From positions 1 through 43,792 of the IMG/VR virus record IMGVR_UViG_3300027608_001459: DNA of 43,792 nucleotides; one strand, given 5' to 3'. A model generated the notes under the pieces. The model made no database searches. It was not told the origin of the DNA and was given only the letters and a program-made list of their open reading frames with translations. Position numbers and translations under genes: made by a program. Each line of letters starts with the position of its first letter. Position 1 is the first letter of the stretch. Of the stretch, positions 15,882-23,803 are shown one piece after another. Source of the stretch: a virus.

Positions 15882-18857
15882 ATGCCTATATCAGCATACA
15901 TTAGCAAACGAGAATACATTGTTACGGTTCATAATTTTCAAGACCTAGACAGCATCTATGCTGATTTAGAAACACTTGGAAAATCTCCTGCTGGAGTAGA
16001 CCTATCTAGAAGTGTAGAATGCCTGCATCGTAGAGCTACAAGTAGAAATACACATTACTTACTAACAGATTGGGAAGCTGGTGAGCTTGCTGCCGATCAT
16101 AGAATTAAATCAGTAACCCTTGCTCCTCAATATCTAGGCATCCAAGCAGGAACATTTGCCATAGAACAAACATCTTCTTCATGGGATAAATCTTCCGCTA
16201 CTTCAAACAATATGAAAAATTGGGGTTTATTACGCTGTACAGGAGGCGAACAATTAGTCAACTGGGGTGGAACTGGATATAACGGTAACGGCACAGGCAC
16301 TCCTGCACAATCAGGTACAATCACCTTAACACAAACTGGACGCAATGTTGATGTGGTGATTTGTGACCTCAATGGTATTGTATGGAATCATCCAGAATAT
16401 ACTGTTAATGCAGACGGTACTGGTGGCTCTAGAGCCATTCAGTACAATTGGGGCCAACATAACGCAGAAATAGACAACGGTGCAAACGGAACTTATATAT
16501 ACGGAACTGGGGATCATTCTACACACGTTGCTGGCACAGTTGCTGGCAATACACAAGGGTGGGCCCGTGATGCTAACATTTATAGCATTTACTATGATGC
16601 TGGCAATCCTGGAAATTTTAGTTATGTATTTGATTATATTAGAGCATTTCATAGAAACAAAGCAGTGAATACAGCTACAGGTCGAAAAAATCCTACCATT
16701 GTTAATAACAGCTGGGGGCAAAGTATTTTTCCTAGTCAATGGGAGTTTAGTGATATTACAGCAGTGACCTATAGGGGAACACGATATGAACCAGGTGGTA
16801 CTGTTACCTTTAATGGTGTAAGTGGAGTGTGTACTGCTAATACAAAGTTAGCTGATCTAGTAAATTTTGAACTTGGTGGTAATCGTATTACAACGACGGG
16901 ACCATATGTTCCACCAGGTGGAAGTATTTTAACTAAGCCAAGTGCGTGGACTCAAGAAGGGCAAGAAGCATTTATAACACAATTTGCTGCTCCAGATGCA
17001 CAATACGTATTGACTGTACAAGGTCCTGCTGATATAAGTTTTATCAGTAATGTAGCCGCTGATGCTGTTTCTGGAACGATGAGTGTGCAAGTTGAAGTGG
17101 TCGTTAAACAAGGTCCTACTGTGATTAATACGTATACTGGACCTGTTAGTTCAACTACTAATGGTGGCACTATTGAATCAATAGTTGAAGAACTCACAGT
17201 TAGTCTAGCTAATACTGCTGTCTATACTGTAGAATTTAATACTACATTAGATACTGCAGGTGCAGGTGCAGACTTGTCAGTTGCAACTGCCATGAGATTT
17301 ACTGTAATTACAGATGTAGTTGGTGCTGGTGCAACAGTTGCACCTATTAGCAATTCGTTATTAGGTGCTGCCAGTCTTGGTGTGTCTACAACACCGACAG
17401 TTGGAAACAGTGACGATGGGTACTGGACTCTAAACTTGCCGTTTAGTATAGAATATTTAGGTACTACGTACACTACAATATACGTAAGCACCAATCATTA
17501 TCTAACATTTGGCGGAGGGTCAACTGTCTGGAGTGGTATTAGTATAACAACTCCAAATCTTCCTAAAATCATGTGGTGTTCTGCGGATAATTCTGCACAG
17601 AGAATTTATTTTGGTGTTGAAGATGCAGGAACTGTTGGAACTTATACAGTTATTAATTCTGGTACAAGCGCATATACAATTAATTCATTATCTAATCCCA
17701 CTCTAACATTAAAAAGGGGTGATACATACACATTCAATGTCAGCGCCAGCAACCATCCTTTCTGGATTACAACAGTTCAAGGTACTGGTGCCGGAGATGC
17801 ATATAACACAGGAGTTACTAATAACGGGACTGATTCAGGTACTATTACTTTTACAGTGCCTATTGATGCTCCTTCTACGCTTTATTATAGTTGTGCATTT
17901 CACGTATCAATGGGAGGTACCATTAATATTGTAGCAGGAACAAGAACATATCGTGTTAGATTAGAAGGCAACGGAGGAACGTCTGGCACGTTAGGTAGTC
18001 CTGGAATGGTATGCGAATATGTATTCTATGAAAATGCGCCGGCCCAAATTGATTTAATAACCGGCGTTAACAATAGAAAGACTGCCGGCGGTGGGTTTAC
18101 TATTCAACAGTTAAACGATTGGGGATTCATCAGTGGTCAACGTATTCCTGCTCGTGTAGCAGCATGCGATGTTGACCTAGAAGACTTATACTCTGAAGGT
18201 ATTGTTATGGTTGGGGCTGCTGGCAATGGTCGGTGGAAACATGATGTACCAGGTGGTGTTGATTGGAATAACTCTTTTGAAATGTCTAGTCGTTATCCTG
18301 ATAGTGTTAGTACTCCTTATTTCTATATGAGGGGCACTAGTCCAACTGCCAATGATAATCTAGTTAGCGGGCAATACAATTTACCTTCAATCTGTGTAGG
18401 CGCAGTGGACAGCATACAAATTGATCAGAAAGTTCAATTTAGTGATTGTGGTCCAGGTGTAGATATTTGGGCACCTGGAACTTATATTATTAGTGCTTTG
18501 CCAAGTGGTGGCGCCGGAGATCTTAGAAACATCACCTATCGTATTGGTAAGTTTAGCGGCACTAGTATGGCTAGCCCACAAGTATGTGGTGTATTAGCAT
18601 GTGCGCTAGAATTGTATCCGCATATGACGCAAACAGCCGCCAAGGCCTATATACTAGCCTATGCTAAAAATAATCAATTAACTGCCAACACTAATGGTCC
18701 GGCAGATGGCCAAGATTTGCAAGGTGCGCCTAATAAATTTTTATATTATCATAAAGAACGTTTAGTTACTGGAAACACTGTGCCAAAGTTAAATTATCAA
18801 CCTAGGCCTAGTACAGGATCAGTATATCCTAGACCTAGAATAAGAAGGACTCTATAA
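15882..18857 (+). CDS. Subtilisin-like (S8) serine protease with inserted cupredoxin domain, virion-associated (991 aa)
   Basis: ATG 15882 (MPISAYISKREY) is chosen because GAGG lies 8 bases upstream and it directly follows the previous stop; ATG 15870 lies inside the previous gene. The S8 catalytic set is complete: Asp162 in VVICDLNG, His212 in GDHSTHVAGT, oxyanion Asn782 in GAAGNG, and Ser895 in SGTSMASPQ. About 500 residues are inserted between His and Asn. That insert contains, at about 604-684, a cupredoxin-like domain (LTLKRGDTYTFNV) with candidate type-1 copper ligands His625, Cys671, His674 and Met677 (C-x2-H-x2-M, as in amicyanin). No signal peptide is seen. Lying among fibre genes, it is probably a virion protein that matures fibres or digests the host surface. 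The protease call is firm; copper binding is inferred. Confidence 0.87.
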   Translation: MPISAYISKREYIVTVHNFQDLDSIYADLETLGKSPAGVDLSRSVECLHRRATSRNTHYLLTDWEAGELAADHRIKSVTLAPQYLGIQAGTFAIEQTSSSWDKSSATSNNMKNWGLLRCTGGEQLVNWGGTGYNGNGTGTPAQSGTITLTQTGRNVDVVICDLNGIVWNHPEYTVNADGTGGSRAIQYNWGQHNAEIDNGANGTYIYGTGDHSTHVAGTVAGNTQGWARDANIYSIYYDAGNPGNFSYVFDYIRAFHRNKAVNTATGRKNPTIVNNSWGQSIFPSQWEFSDITAVTYRGTRYEPGGTVTFNGVSGVCTANTKLADLVNFELGGNRITTTGPYVPPGGSILTKPSAWTQEGQEAFITQFAAPDAQYVLTVQGPADISFISNVAADAVSGTMSVQVEVVVKQGPTVINTYTGPVSSTTNGGTIESIVEELTVSLANTAVYTVEFNTTLDTAGAGADLSVATAMRFTVITDVVGAGATVAPISNSLLGAASLGVSTTPTVGNSDDGYWTLNLPFSIEYLGTTYTTIYVSTNHYLTFGGGSTVWSGISITTPNLPKIMWCSADNSAQRIYFGVEDAGTVGTYTVINSGTSAYTINSLSNPTLTLKRGDTYTFNVSASNHPFWITTVQGTGAGDAYNTGVTNNGTDSGTITFTVPIDAPSTLYYSCAFHVSMGGTINIVAGTRTYRVRLEGNGGTSGTLGSPGMVCEYVFYENAPAQIDLITGVNNRKTAGGGFTIQQLNDWGFISGQRIPARVAACDVDLEDLYSEGIVMVGAAGNGRWKHDVPGGVDWNNSFEMSSRYPDSVSTPYFYMRGTSPTANDNLVSGQYNLPSICVGAVDSIQIDQKVQFSDCGPGVDIWAPGTYIISALPSGGAGDLRNITYRIGKFSGTSMASPQVCGVLACALELYPHMTQTAAKAYILAYAKNNQLTANTNGPADGQDLQGAPNKFLYYHKERLVTGNTVPKLNYQPRPSTGSVYPRPRIRRTL

Positions 18858-18859
18858 AA

Positions 18860-21466
18860 ATGGCGTTAAACATCTGGACTCAACGATCTGGATACGAATT
18901 CAGCAGTGCCGCTGAAGGCAGTGAAATAGTCCAACAGTTACCGGTATCATATACAGCATTAGGTATAACTGCTAACGATGTTACTTTTACTGTTATATCA
19001 GGTCGTGTTCCTCACGGTCTAAGATTGTCTAGCGACTACATTATTGGTACTCCATTTGAAGTTCCACGTACTACAGTTTTTGAATTTGTTATCCGAGCCA
19101 GCTACAATGGACAAATTGCAGATAGAACATTTTTTTGGACCATAGAAGGAGCAGACGAACCAACGTGGGTTACTCCTGTTGGATCGTTGCCTGTTGGGGC
19201 AAACGATCAGTATTATATACTAGACAGTTCTTACATTGATTTTCAATTAGTGGCTACAGACTTTGACACGGCAGCTGGTCAAACATTAAAATATTTTCAA
19301 CCTAAGAATGGAGGAGATTTGCCTCCTGGGTTGATTCTAACTGAAGACGGAAGGATTGTAGGTTGGATACAACCTACATTAGCAATTCCAGAAGGCACTG
19401 GCAATGGCGCATATGATACTGCAATATTTGATGAAGTGGCCTACGACTTCGGTTATCGTCCTTCTAACGGTTATGACAGCTATGTCTATGATACTGTAAT
19501 CTACGATTATGCAGAAACTTCGTTAACTCCTAAGAAGCTGAATAGATACTATGAATTTTTAGTTACTGTTACAGATGGGGACACTAGTTCAACAAGACAG
19601 TTTAAAATATTTGTAGTAGGTGACGATTACTTCCGTGCCGACACCGTGGCCATTGGGGCAGGCGACGGAGTATTTACAGTAGACTCAACTTATGTTCGTG
19701 CTCCTATTTGGACCACAGCCAGTAACTTGGGTGTAAAAAGAGCCAATAACTATCTAACTTTTAAATTAGATACGTACAAAGCATTGGAACTAGGACCTAT
19801 CATTTACTCATTAGACACAGTAAACCCTATCATTGATGGATATGCTTATACTACCTTAGCAACTGAAAACAAAATAACTAAAAATCTTTTAAGAATTAAA
19901 AATACAACTGGCACTCCCGTTGTAGGTAATAAACTCTGTCTTAAGGATTATGTGACAGATGCAGATGCCACTACATACAATGTTATCAATGTTACTAATG
20001 TATCATCAACTGAATTTATTCTAACCTTATCTCCGCCGTTGGCTATTGGTGTTGCTAATAACAAATTTATACAATTAGGCACTGCTAGTACACTTCCATT
20101 GGGCATGCAATTTGATCAGGGAACTGCAGAAGTTTTTGGAGTTGTTCCATATCAACCTGCAATTACAAAAAGCTATACATTCACAGTAACTGCCACTAGA
20201 CTAAGTGACCGTGGTGAAATTGCCAACTCTAAACGTACATTTAGCGTACAGGTACTGGGTGAAATTGATAGCGTAATGACATGGAATACTCCTAGCAATC
20301 TAGGTAGCATTGGTGCTAATCTAGTTAGCACCTTAGCTGTTAGTGCATCTAGTACAGTGTCAAATAGTGCAATATTGTACGTATTAGAATCAGGAACATT
20401 GCCTCCGGGACTAACACTAAGTCTAGACGGAGAGATTGTAGGTAAAGTAAACCAATTTGGTGGTGAAGATGCGCCAGGAATACTTACACTAGATGGTGGG
20501 GGTCTACTGTTAGACGACGGTACTACTACCTTAGACAAAGACTATGCATTTACGATACAGGCTAGAGATATACTCAGCTATAGTGCAATATCAAGAGAGT
20601 TTACGCTAAACATTGATACTCCAAATGACAGATTGTACAGTAACTTGATTGTTAGACCTTTCCTAAAACAAACACAAAGAGATCTATTCAAAGACTTTAT
20701 TACCGACTCTGATGTGTTTAGTATTCAATCAATATACAGACCGAGTGATCCAAACTTTGGCATACAGAAAGATCTTAAAATGCTAGTGTTTGCAGGTATA
20801 GAAACCAAGTCAGCTGCAGAAGTTGCCGGTGCCCTGGGTCGTAATCATAAACCTAAAAAATTTAAATTTGGCGCTGTTAAGAAAGCACAGGCAAAGATTA
20901 CTGGAACAAACACAGTAGTTTACGAAGTAGTCTATGTAGAAGTTGTAGATCCATTAGAAACTAACAATGCTAAATTACCTGAACATGTATTCACAGGTAT
21001 TAGTTCTGCAAACACTCCAATAACTGTTGATCAAAACAACGAATTTTATCTAGGACCTTTTAATCAAGATAGACAATTTTGGCATGCTCCGGATCCGTTT
21101 AATGTTACATTGGACAGCACCGAAGTGTATGCCGGAGACCCGCATACTAACATTGTGTTCCCTGCTAGTATAAGCATCTGGAGAGATCGCATTAAATCTT
21201 TAGGATTAAAAGAACGCAACTATTTGCCACTTTGGATGAGAACAGTTCAAGACGGTAGTGTGCAAGAATTAGATTTTGTTAAAGCTGTACCTCTATGCTA
21301 CTGCAAGCCAGGAACGGCAGACGACATTATTTTAAACATTAAAAATCGAGAATTTGATTTTAAGCAAATTGACTATGTAATTGACAGATATATAATAGAT
21401 TCTGTCACCGGCTACTCAGCCGATAAATACATCGCATTTAAAAACGATAGGACAACAATATCATGA
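18860..21466 (+). CDS. Virion structural protein with Ig-like (putative He_PIG-type) domains (868 aa)
   Basis: ATG 18860 lies 2 bases after the previous stop, with AAGGA 12 bases upstream. At least four copies of the motif (L/V)-P-x-G-(L/M)-x-(L/F)-x-x-x-G/Y-x-I/V-x-G are seen: near residues 49-66 (VPHGLRLSSDYIIGTP), 153-170 (DLPPGLILTEDGRIVGW), 412-430 (TLPLGMQFDQGTAEVFGVVP) and 513-530 (TLPPGLTLSLDGEIVGKV). This is the signature of bacterial putative Ig-fold repeats. The last 250 residues are different and contain Trp/Tyr-rich sequence (FWHAPDPFNVTLD). It is coupled to the next gene by an ATGA overlap. Likely a baseplate or fibre component; exact position in the virion is unknown. Confidence 0.78.
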   Translation: MALNIWTQRSGYEFSSAAEGSEIVQQLPVSYTALGITANDVTFTVISGRVPHGLRLSSDYIIGTPFEVPRTTVFEFVIRASYNGQIADRTFFWTIEGADEPTWVTPVGSLPVGANDQYYILDSSYIDFQLVATDFDTAAGQTLKYFQPKNGGDLPPGLILTEDGRIVGWIQPTLAIPEGTGNGAYDTAIFDEVAYDFGYRPSNGYDSYVYDTVIYDYAETSLTPKKLNRYYEFLVTVTDGDTSSTRQFKIFVVGDDYFRADTVAIGAGDGVFTVDSTYVRAPIWTTASNLGVKRANNYLTFKLDTYKALELGPIIYSLDTVNPIIDGYAYTTLATENKITKNLLRIKNTTGTPVVGNKLCLKDYVTDADATTYNVINVTNVSSTEFILTLSPPLAIGVANNKFIQLGTASTLPLGMQFDQGTAEVFGVVPYQPAITKSYTFTVTATRLSDRGEIANSKRTFSVQVLGEIDSVMTWNTPSNLGSIGANLVSTLAVSASSTVSNSAILYVLESGTLPPGLTLSLDGEIVGKVNQFGGEDAPGILTLDGGGLLLDDGTTTLDKDYAFTIQARDILSYSAISREFTLNIDTPNDRLYSNLIVRPFLKQTQRDLFKDFITDSDVFSIQSIYRPSDPNFGIQKDLKMLVFAGIETKSAAEVAGALGRNHKPKKFKFGAVKKAQAKITGTNTVVYEVVYVEVVDPLETNNAKLPEHVFTGISSANTPITVDQNNEFYLGPFNQDRQFWHAPDPFNVTLDSTEVYAGDPHTNIVFPASISIWRDRIKSLGLKERNYLPLWMRTVQDGSVQELDFVKAVPLCYCKPGTADDIILNIKNREFDFKQIDYVIDRYIIDSVTGYSADKYIAFKNDRTTIS
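21422..21429 (+). promoter_or_regulatory. Late-promoter-like octamer (GATAAATA) inside the end of the upstream gene
   Basis: Identical to the octamers at 35365 and 39417. It lies 33 bases before ATG 21463 but inside coding sequence, so it may be chance. Confidence 0.2.
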
Positions 21467-22029
21467 CCAGCGCAATAGTATCATCAACAATTAACCAAAA
21501 CTTTCCGGTAGCAGGACAAGACAACAATAGTGTAGGTTTTAGAAATAACTTTACCTACATTAAAACTGGACTAGCAACTGCTGCTGGTGAAATTACTGCA
21601 TTGCAGGCAACCACTGCTAAAACAAATGCAGACAACGATTTTAACGGTGTTAAAATTGAAAATGCTGAAACTAACTTATTATATGGTACTGTTCTTACTG
21701 GTAATCAAACTAGTAATCTTACTGTTGAAGTTCCAAATGCAGAATATTTTTCACATACATTTACTGGTACTGGAAATAGGACTGTTTCATTCACCAACTG
21801 GCCAGCTGGCGGATTTTCTAAAATTAGAGTTGATCTAACTGACGGCGGAGTTATAAGAACTCTTACATTCTTATTACCTAGTGGTGCTGATATTTTTGTT
21901 GACAATGGTTTAACTTATCCGCTAGTTACGTCAGGTACTGCAGCCAAACATTATATTTTTGACGTATGGACTATTGATGGCGGGGATAATATCTTTATTA
22001 AGTCATTAGGAACATTCGAGGCAATTTAA
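21463..22029 (+). CDS. Small virion protein with variant adhesin N-terminal module (188 aa)
   Basis: ATG 21463 overlaps the upstream stop (ATGA). Residues about 10-38 (NFPVAGQDNNSVGFRNNFTY then IKTGLATAAGEI) look like a divergent form of the N-terminal module in the three fibre proteins upstream: D-N-x-(S/G)...F-R-x-(N/V)-(N/D)-(N/F)...(L/I)-Y. The rest is beta-rich (TFTGTGNRTVSFTNWPAGGF). It may be an adaptor at the base of the fibres (inference). No known enzyme motif. Confidence 0.7.
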   Translation: MTSAIVSSTINQNFPVAGQDNNSVGFRNNFTYIKTGLATAAGEITALQATTAKTNADNDFNGVKIENAETNLLYGTVLTGNQTSNLTVEVPNAEYFSHTFTGTGNRTVSFTNWPAGGFSKIRVDLTDGGVIRTLTFLLPSGADIFVDNGLTYPLVTSGTAAKHYIFDVWTIDGGDNIFIKSLGTFEAI

Positions 22030-22030
22030 T

Positions 22031-22258
22031 ATGCATCCATTAGCAGAAGATTACAGTAAATTAAAAGACGCGGAAATTGAAGCAAGGATTTCGGATCTTG
22101 GCAAAAAGTATTGGCAATCTAGTAACCCAAGTGTGCAAAGTCAAATTGCCATGTTTTTGGATCTGTACAGAGAAGAACTAAGAAGTAGGCAAGCAAAGAT
22201 GTGGCAACAACACCAAACCAAGGCTCCCGAGCTTGACAAACTGATAAACGTCAAGTAA
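22031..22258 (+). CDS. Small conserved phage protein, function unknown (75 aa)
   Basis: Starts 1 base after the previous stop. The product is charged and predicted helical (KLKDAEIEARISDLGKKYWQ, then a second helix IAMFLDLYREELRSRQAKMW). No membrane segment or enzymatic motif. Last gene of the virion module; the TTGACA of the next gene's promoter lies inside its 3' end (22233-22238). Confidence 0.65.
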   Translation: MHPLAEDYSKLKDAEIEARISDLGKKYWQSSNPSVQSQIAMFLDLYREELRSRQAKMWQQHQTKAPELDKLINVK

Positions 22259-22261
22259 AAT
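22233..22261 (+). promoter_or_regulatory. Sigma-70-type promoter of the DnaE-fragment gene, leaderless geometry
   Basis: TTGACA at 22233-22238, 17-base spacer, TAAAAT at 22256-22261, then 6 bases (AGCTAG) and ATG 22268. The -35 is perfect and the -10 has one mismatch. The expected transcription start, 6-8 bases past the -10, falls on the start codon. No Shine-Dalgarno sequence is present. Same geometry as the promoters at 23769 and 31576. Confidence 0.65.
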
Positions 22262-22267
22262 AGCTAG

Positions 22268-22762
22268 ATGCTATTAGACAAATTCAGTAATCCTGTATTT
22301 CAAGAACAAGATATTTTTAACATGCTCTACAAAGGGCAAATAGAATATCTTGATCAAATTATCATCGATCCAAGTATAGACACTAGTCAATTTGAAAAAT
22401 TTGTTAAACTAAATGTAAGCACAGAGTTAGACATATCCAAAGTTGAGTTTGATCAAATTTGTCAAACAGATTGGTTTATGCCCGATGAATATAAAACAAT
22501 GGACATTGAAACATTCATTGTAGATCGCAGTCCTAAAGAAAATCTCACACGCATTGTAGAAGAATTAGAAGAATATAAAGAACGTAATATGTTAGATCTG
22601 TTACGTTGGCTCAAATATTTTGTAGATACTTGTAGATCTAATAATTTAGTATGGGGTGTGGGTAGAGGAAGTTCAGTAGCCAGTTATGTACTATACATTA
22701 TAGGTGTACACAAAATAGACAGTATAAAATATAATTTAGACTGGCATGAATTCCTGAGATAA
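22268..22762 (+). CDS. DNA polymerase III alpha (DnaE)-like fragment protein (164 aa)
   Basis: Residues 126-164 (LVWGVGRGSSVASYVLYIIG, then VHKIDSIKYNLDWHEFLR) match the conserved DnaE stretch V-G-x-G-R-G-S-x-x-(A/G)-S...G-(I/V)-x-x-(I/V)-D-x-(I/L)-x-Y-x-L-x-x-(E)-(R)-F-L. In full DnaE proteins the catalytic Asp pair of the palm follows about ten residues later; here the protein stops right after EFLR, so it cannot polymerise by itself. The sequence after the stop shows no continuation in another frame. The N-terminal 120 residues are helical and not recognised. It may be a decoy, a nucleotide- or clamp-binding piece, or a relic. Expression from its own strong promoter argues for use. No Shine-Dalgarno precedes ATG 22268. 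Confidence 0.7.
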   Translation: MLLDKFSNPVFQEQDIFNMLYKGQIEYLDQIIIDPSIDTSQFEKFVKLNVSTELDISKVEFDQICQTDWFMPDEYKTMDIETFIVDRSPKENLTRIVEELEEYKERNMLDLLRWLKYFVDTCRSNNLVWGVGRGSSVASYVLYIIGVHKIDSIKYNLDWHEFLR

Positions 22763-22787
22763 GTAATATACCGTAAGGAGAACTATT

Positions 22788-23003
22788 ATGGCAATGAAAG
22801 AAGCAGCAAGAAAAGTGCATAAAACTATGCAAGGTAAAGAAATTGACCTTGACAAACTACGTATTCGCAACGAATCTACTCTAGCAGTAGGTAATGCTAA
22901 AATGAACGCTCGTGGCGATGAGTTAGGTCCAAATGGAAAAATTGTTCGTAAACGCGAAGAAGCAAGTACAGAGTACCATACAGATAGTTCAGATTTAAGA
23001 TAA
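22788..23003 (+). CDS. Small conserved phage protein, function unknown (71 aa)
   Basis: ATG 22788 has a strong ribosome site (AAGGAG, 8 bases upstream). The product is very charged: Lys/Arg-rich at the N-terminus (MKEAARKVHKTMQGKEIDLD) with a central NAKMNARGDELGPNGKIVRK segment. No Cys pair or membrane segment. Its position between the DnaE fragment and GroES suggests early or middle expression. Confidence 0.65.
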   Translation: MAMKEAARKVHKTMQGKEIDLDKLRIRNESTLAVGNAKMNARGDELGPNGKIVRKREEASTEYHTDSSDLR

Positions 23004-23011
23004 GAGGTTTT

Positions 23012-23392
23012 ATGTCAGAGATTTTTAAAAATCCAGGCATTAATATTAATGCTTGGAAGGTATCCACTTTGAAGCCATTAACTGATAATGTAATAGTTAC
23101 TGATATGAATTTCAGTGAACAAAAAAGCAACGGCGGCATTATCATACAAAGTGACAATGGCAAAGCACACGGCGTTCATCCTAGATGGGCTAAAATATAT
23201 GCAGTGGGCCCGGACCAAAAAGATGTATCCGTGGGGCAATGGATTTTGATGGAACACGGTCGTTGGACTCGAGGTATTAAGATCGAAGACGATGAAGGTG
23301 AAAAAATCATTAGAAAGGTTGATACTAAATGTATGCTAATGGTATCAGACGAGGCGCCACCAGATGACGCATGGATTGGAAGAGAACTATGA
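23012..23392 (+). CDS. GroES-type co-chaperonin (T4 gp31-like role)
   Basis: The 126-residue protein starts at ATG 23012 with GAGG upstream. Residues 18-32 (STLKPLTDNVIVTDM) match the first GroES strand (LRPLxDRVxV). Residues 34-50 (FSEQKSNGGIIIQSDNG) match the mobile loop, whose G-G-I-x-hydrophobic tripeptide docks onto GroEL. WAKIYAVGPDQKDVSVGQWI matches the family's G-x-(V/I)-x-A-V-G-x-G...V-x-V-G-D core. It would cap host GroEL, as T4 gp31 does for capsid folding. It has about 30 more residues than typical GroES. The stop overlaps the next start (ATGA). Confidence 0.88.
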   Translation: MSEIFKNPGININAWKVSTLKPLTDNVIVTDMNFSEQKSNGGIIIQSDNGKAHGVHPRWAKIYAVGPDQKDVSVGQWILMEHGRWTRGIKIEDDEGEKIIRKVDTKCMLMVSDEAPPDDAWIGREL

Positions 23393-23757
23393 CTAACACA
23401 TTTAGAGACCAGGAAAAGTTCATGCGGGCCTGTGATCAAACAGTGGGCTCATTTAATAAAGATCAATATAAACTATATTTGGATCTCATGGATGAAGAAT
23501 GGAAGGAGCTCAAAGCAGCACTGCTAATGGAAAATCGTGTAGAGCAGTTAGATGCACTACTTGATTTTATTGTTGTAACAACAGGTGCTATTCACTCAGC
23601 AGGATTTGATGCAGAAGGTGCCTGGAAAGAAGTTATGGCTACTAACTTTGCTAAAATCGACAAAGAAACTGGCAAGGTTCGTAAACGTGAGGACGGTAAG
23701 GTATTGAAACCCGTAGGGTGGGTGCCGCCGGAGTTGGCTCCTTATGTGAGCAAGTAA
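23389..23757 (+). CDS. MazG-like all-alpha NTP pyrophosphohydrolase
   Basis: ATG 23389 overlaps the GroES stop (ATGA); the longer start at 23371 lies inside groES. The 122 residues carry the family's metal-binding pattern: E36-E37-x-x-E40 (DEEWKEL), then E52-x-x-D55-x-x-x-D59 (EQLDALLDF) and a later helix with N and K (ATNFAKIDKETGKV). These enzymes hydrolyse NTP or dNTP, or (p)ppGpp-related nucleotides, to the monophosphate and PPi. Marine T4-like phages commonly carry one. Substrate is not evident. Transcription ends at the hairpin 4 bases downstream. Confidence 0.8.
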   Translation: MTNTFRDQEKFMRACDQTVGSFNKDQYKLYLDLMDEEWKELKAALLMENRVEQLDALLDFIVVTTGAIHSAGFDAEGAWKEVMATNFAKIDKETGKVRKREDGKVLKPVGWVPPELAPYVSK

Positions 23758-23760
23758 CTC

Positions 23761-23788
23761 AAAGGGTCTTGACAGACCCTTTCTTTTT
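23761..23788 (+). terminator. Rho-independent terminator after the MazG-like gene
   Basis: A perfect 9-bp stem AAAGGGTCT / AGACCCTTT (23761-23769 with 23774-23782), loop TGAC, followed by CTTTTTC. The -35 hexamer of the next promoter (TTGACA, 23769-23774) is built from the loop and stem ends. Confidence 0.9.
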
Positions 23789-23797
23789 CTCTATAAT
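23769..23797 (+). promoter_or_regulatory. Consensus sigma-70 promoter of the cytidylyltransferase gene, leaderless geometry
   Basis: TTGACA (23769-23774), exactly 17 bases, TATAAT (23792-23797), then AAGAGA and ATG 23804. Both hexamers are perfect. The predicted start point is at or within 2 bases of the ATG, so the mRNA would have almost no leader. The -35 lies in the terminator hairpin of the previous operon. Confidence 0.85.
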
Positions 23798-23803
23798 AAG
23801 AGA

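Noticed and set aside
16326-16739. Minus-strand open frame of 137 codons
   Set aside because: Lies opposite the protease catalytic region, has no ribosome site and no recognisable motif.
21369-21396. TTGACT-16-TATAAT near the end of the 18860 gene
   Set aside because: Inside coding sequence, 16-base spacer, and 60 bases from the next start; GAC and TAT codons make such matches common here.
22763-22787. Frameshifted continuation of the DnaE-like protein
   Set aside because: The sequence after the stop encodes no NPER or DFD-like residues in any frame and holds a clean ribosome site for the next gene.
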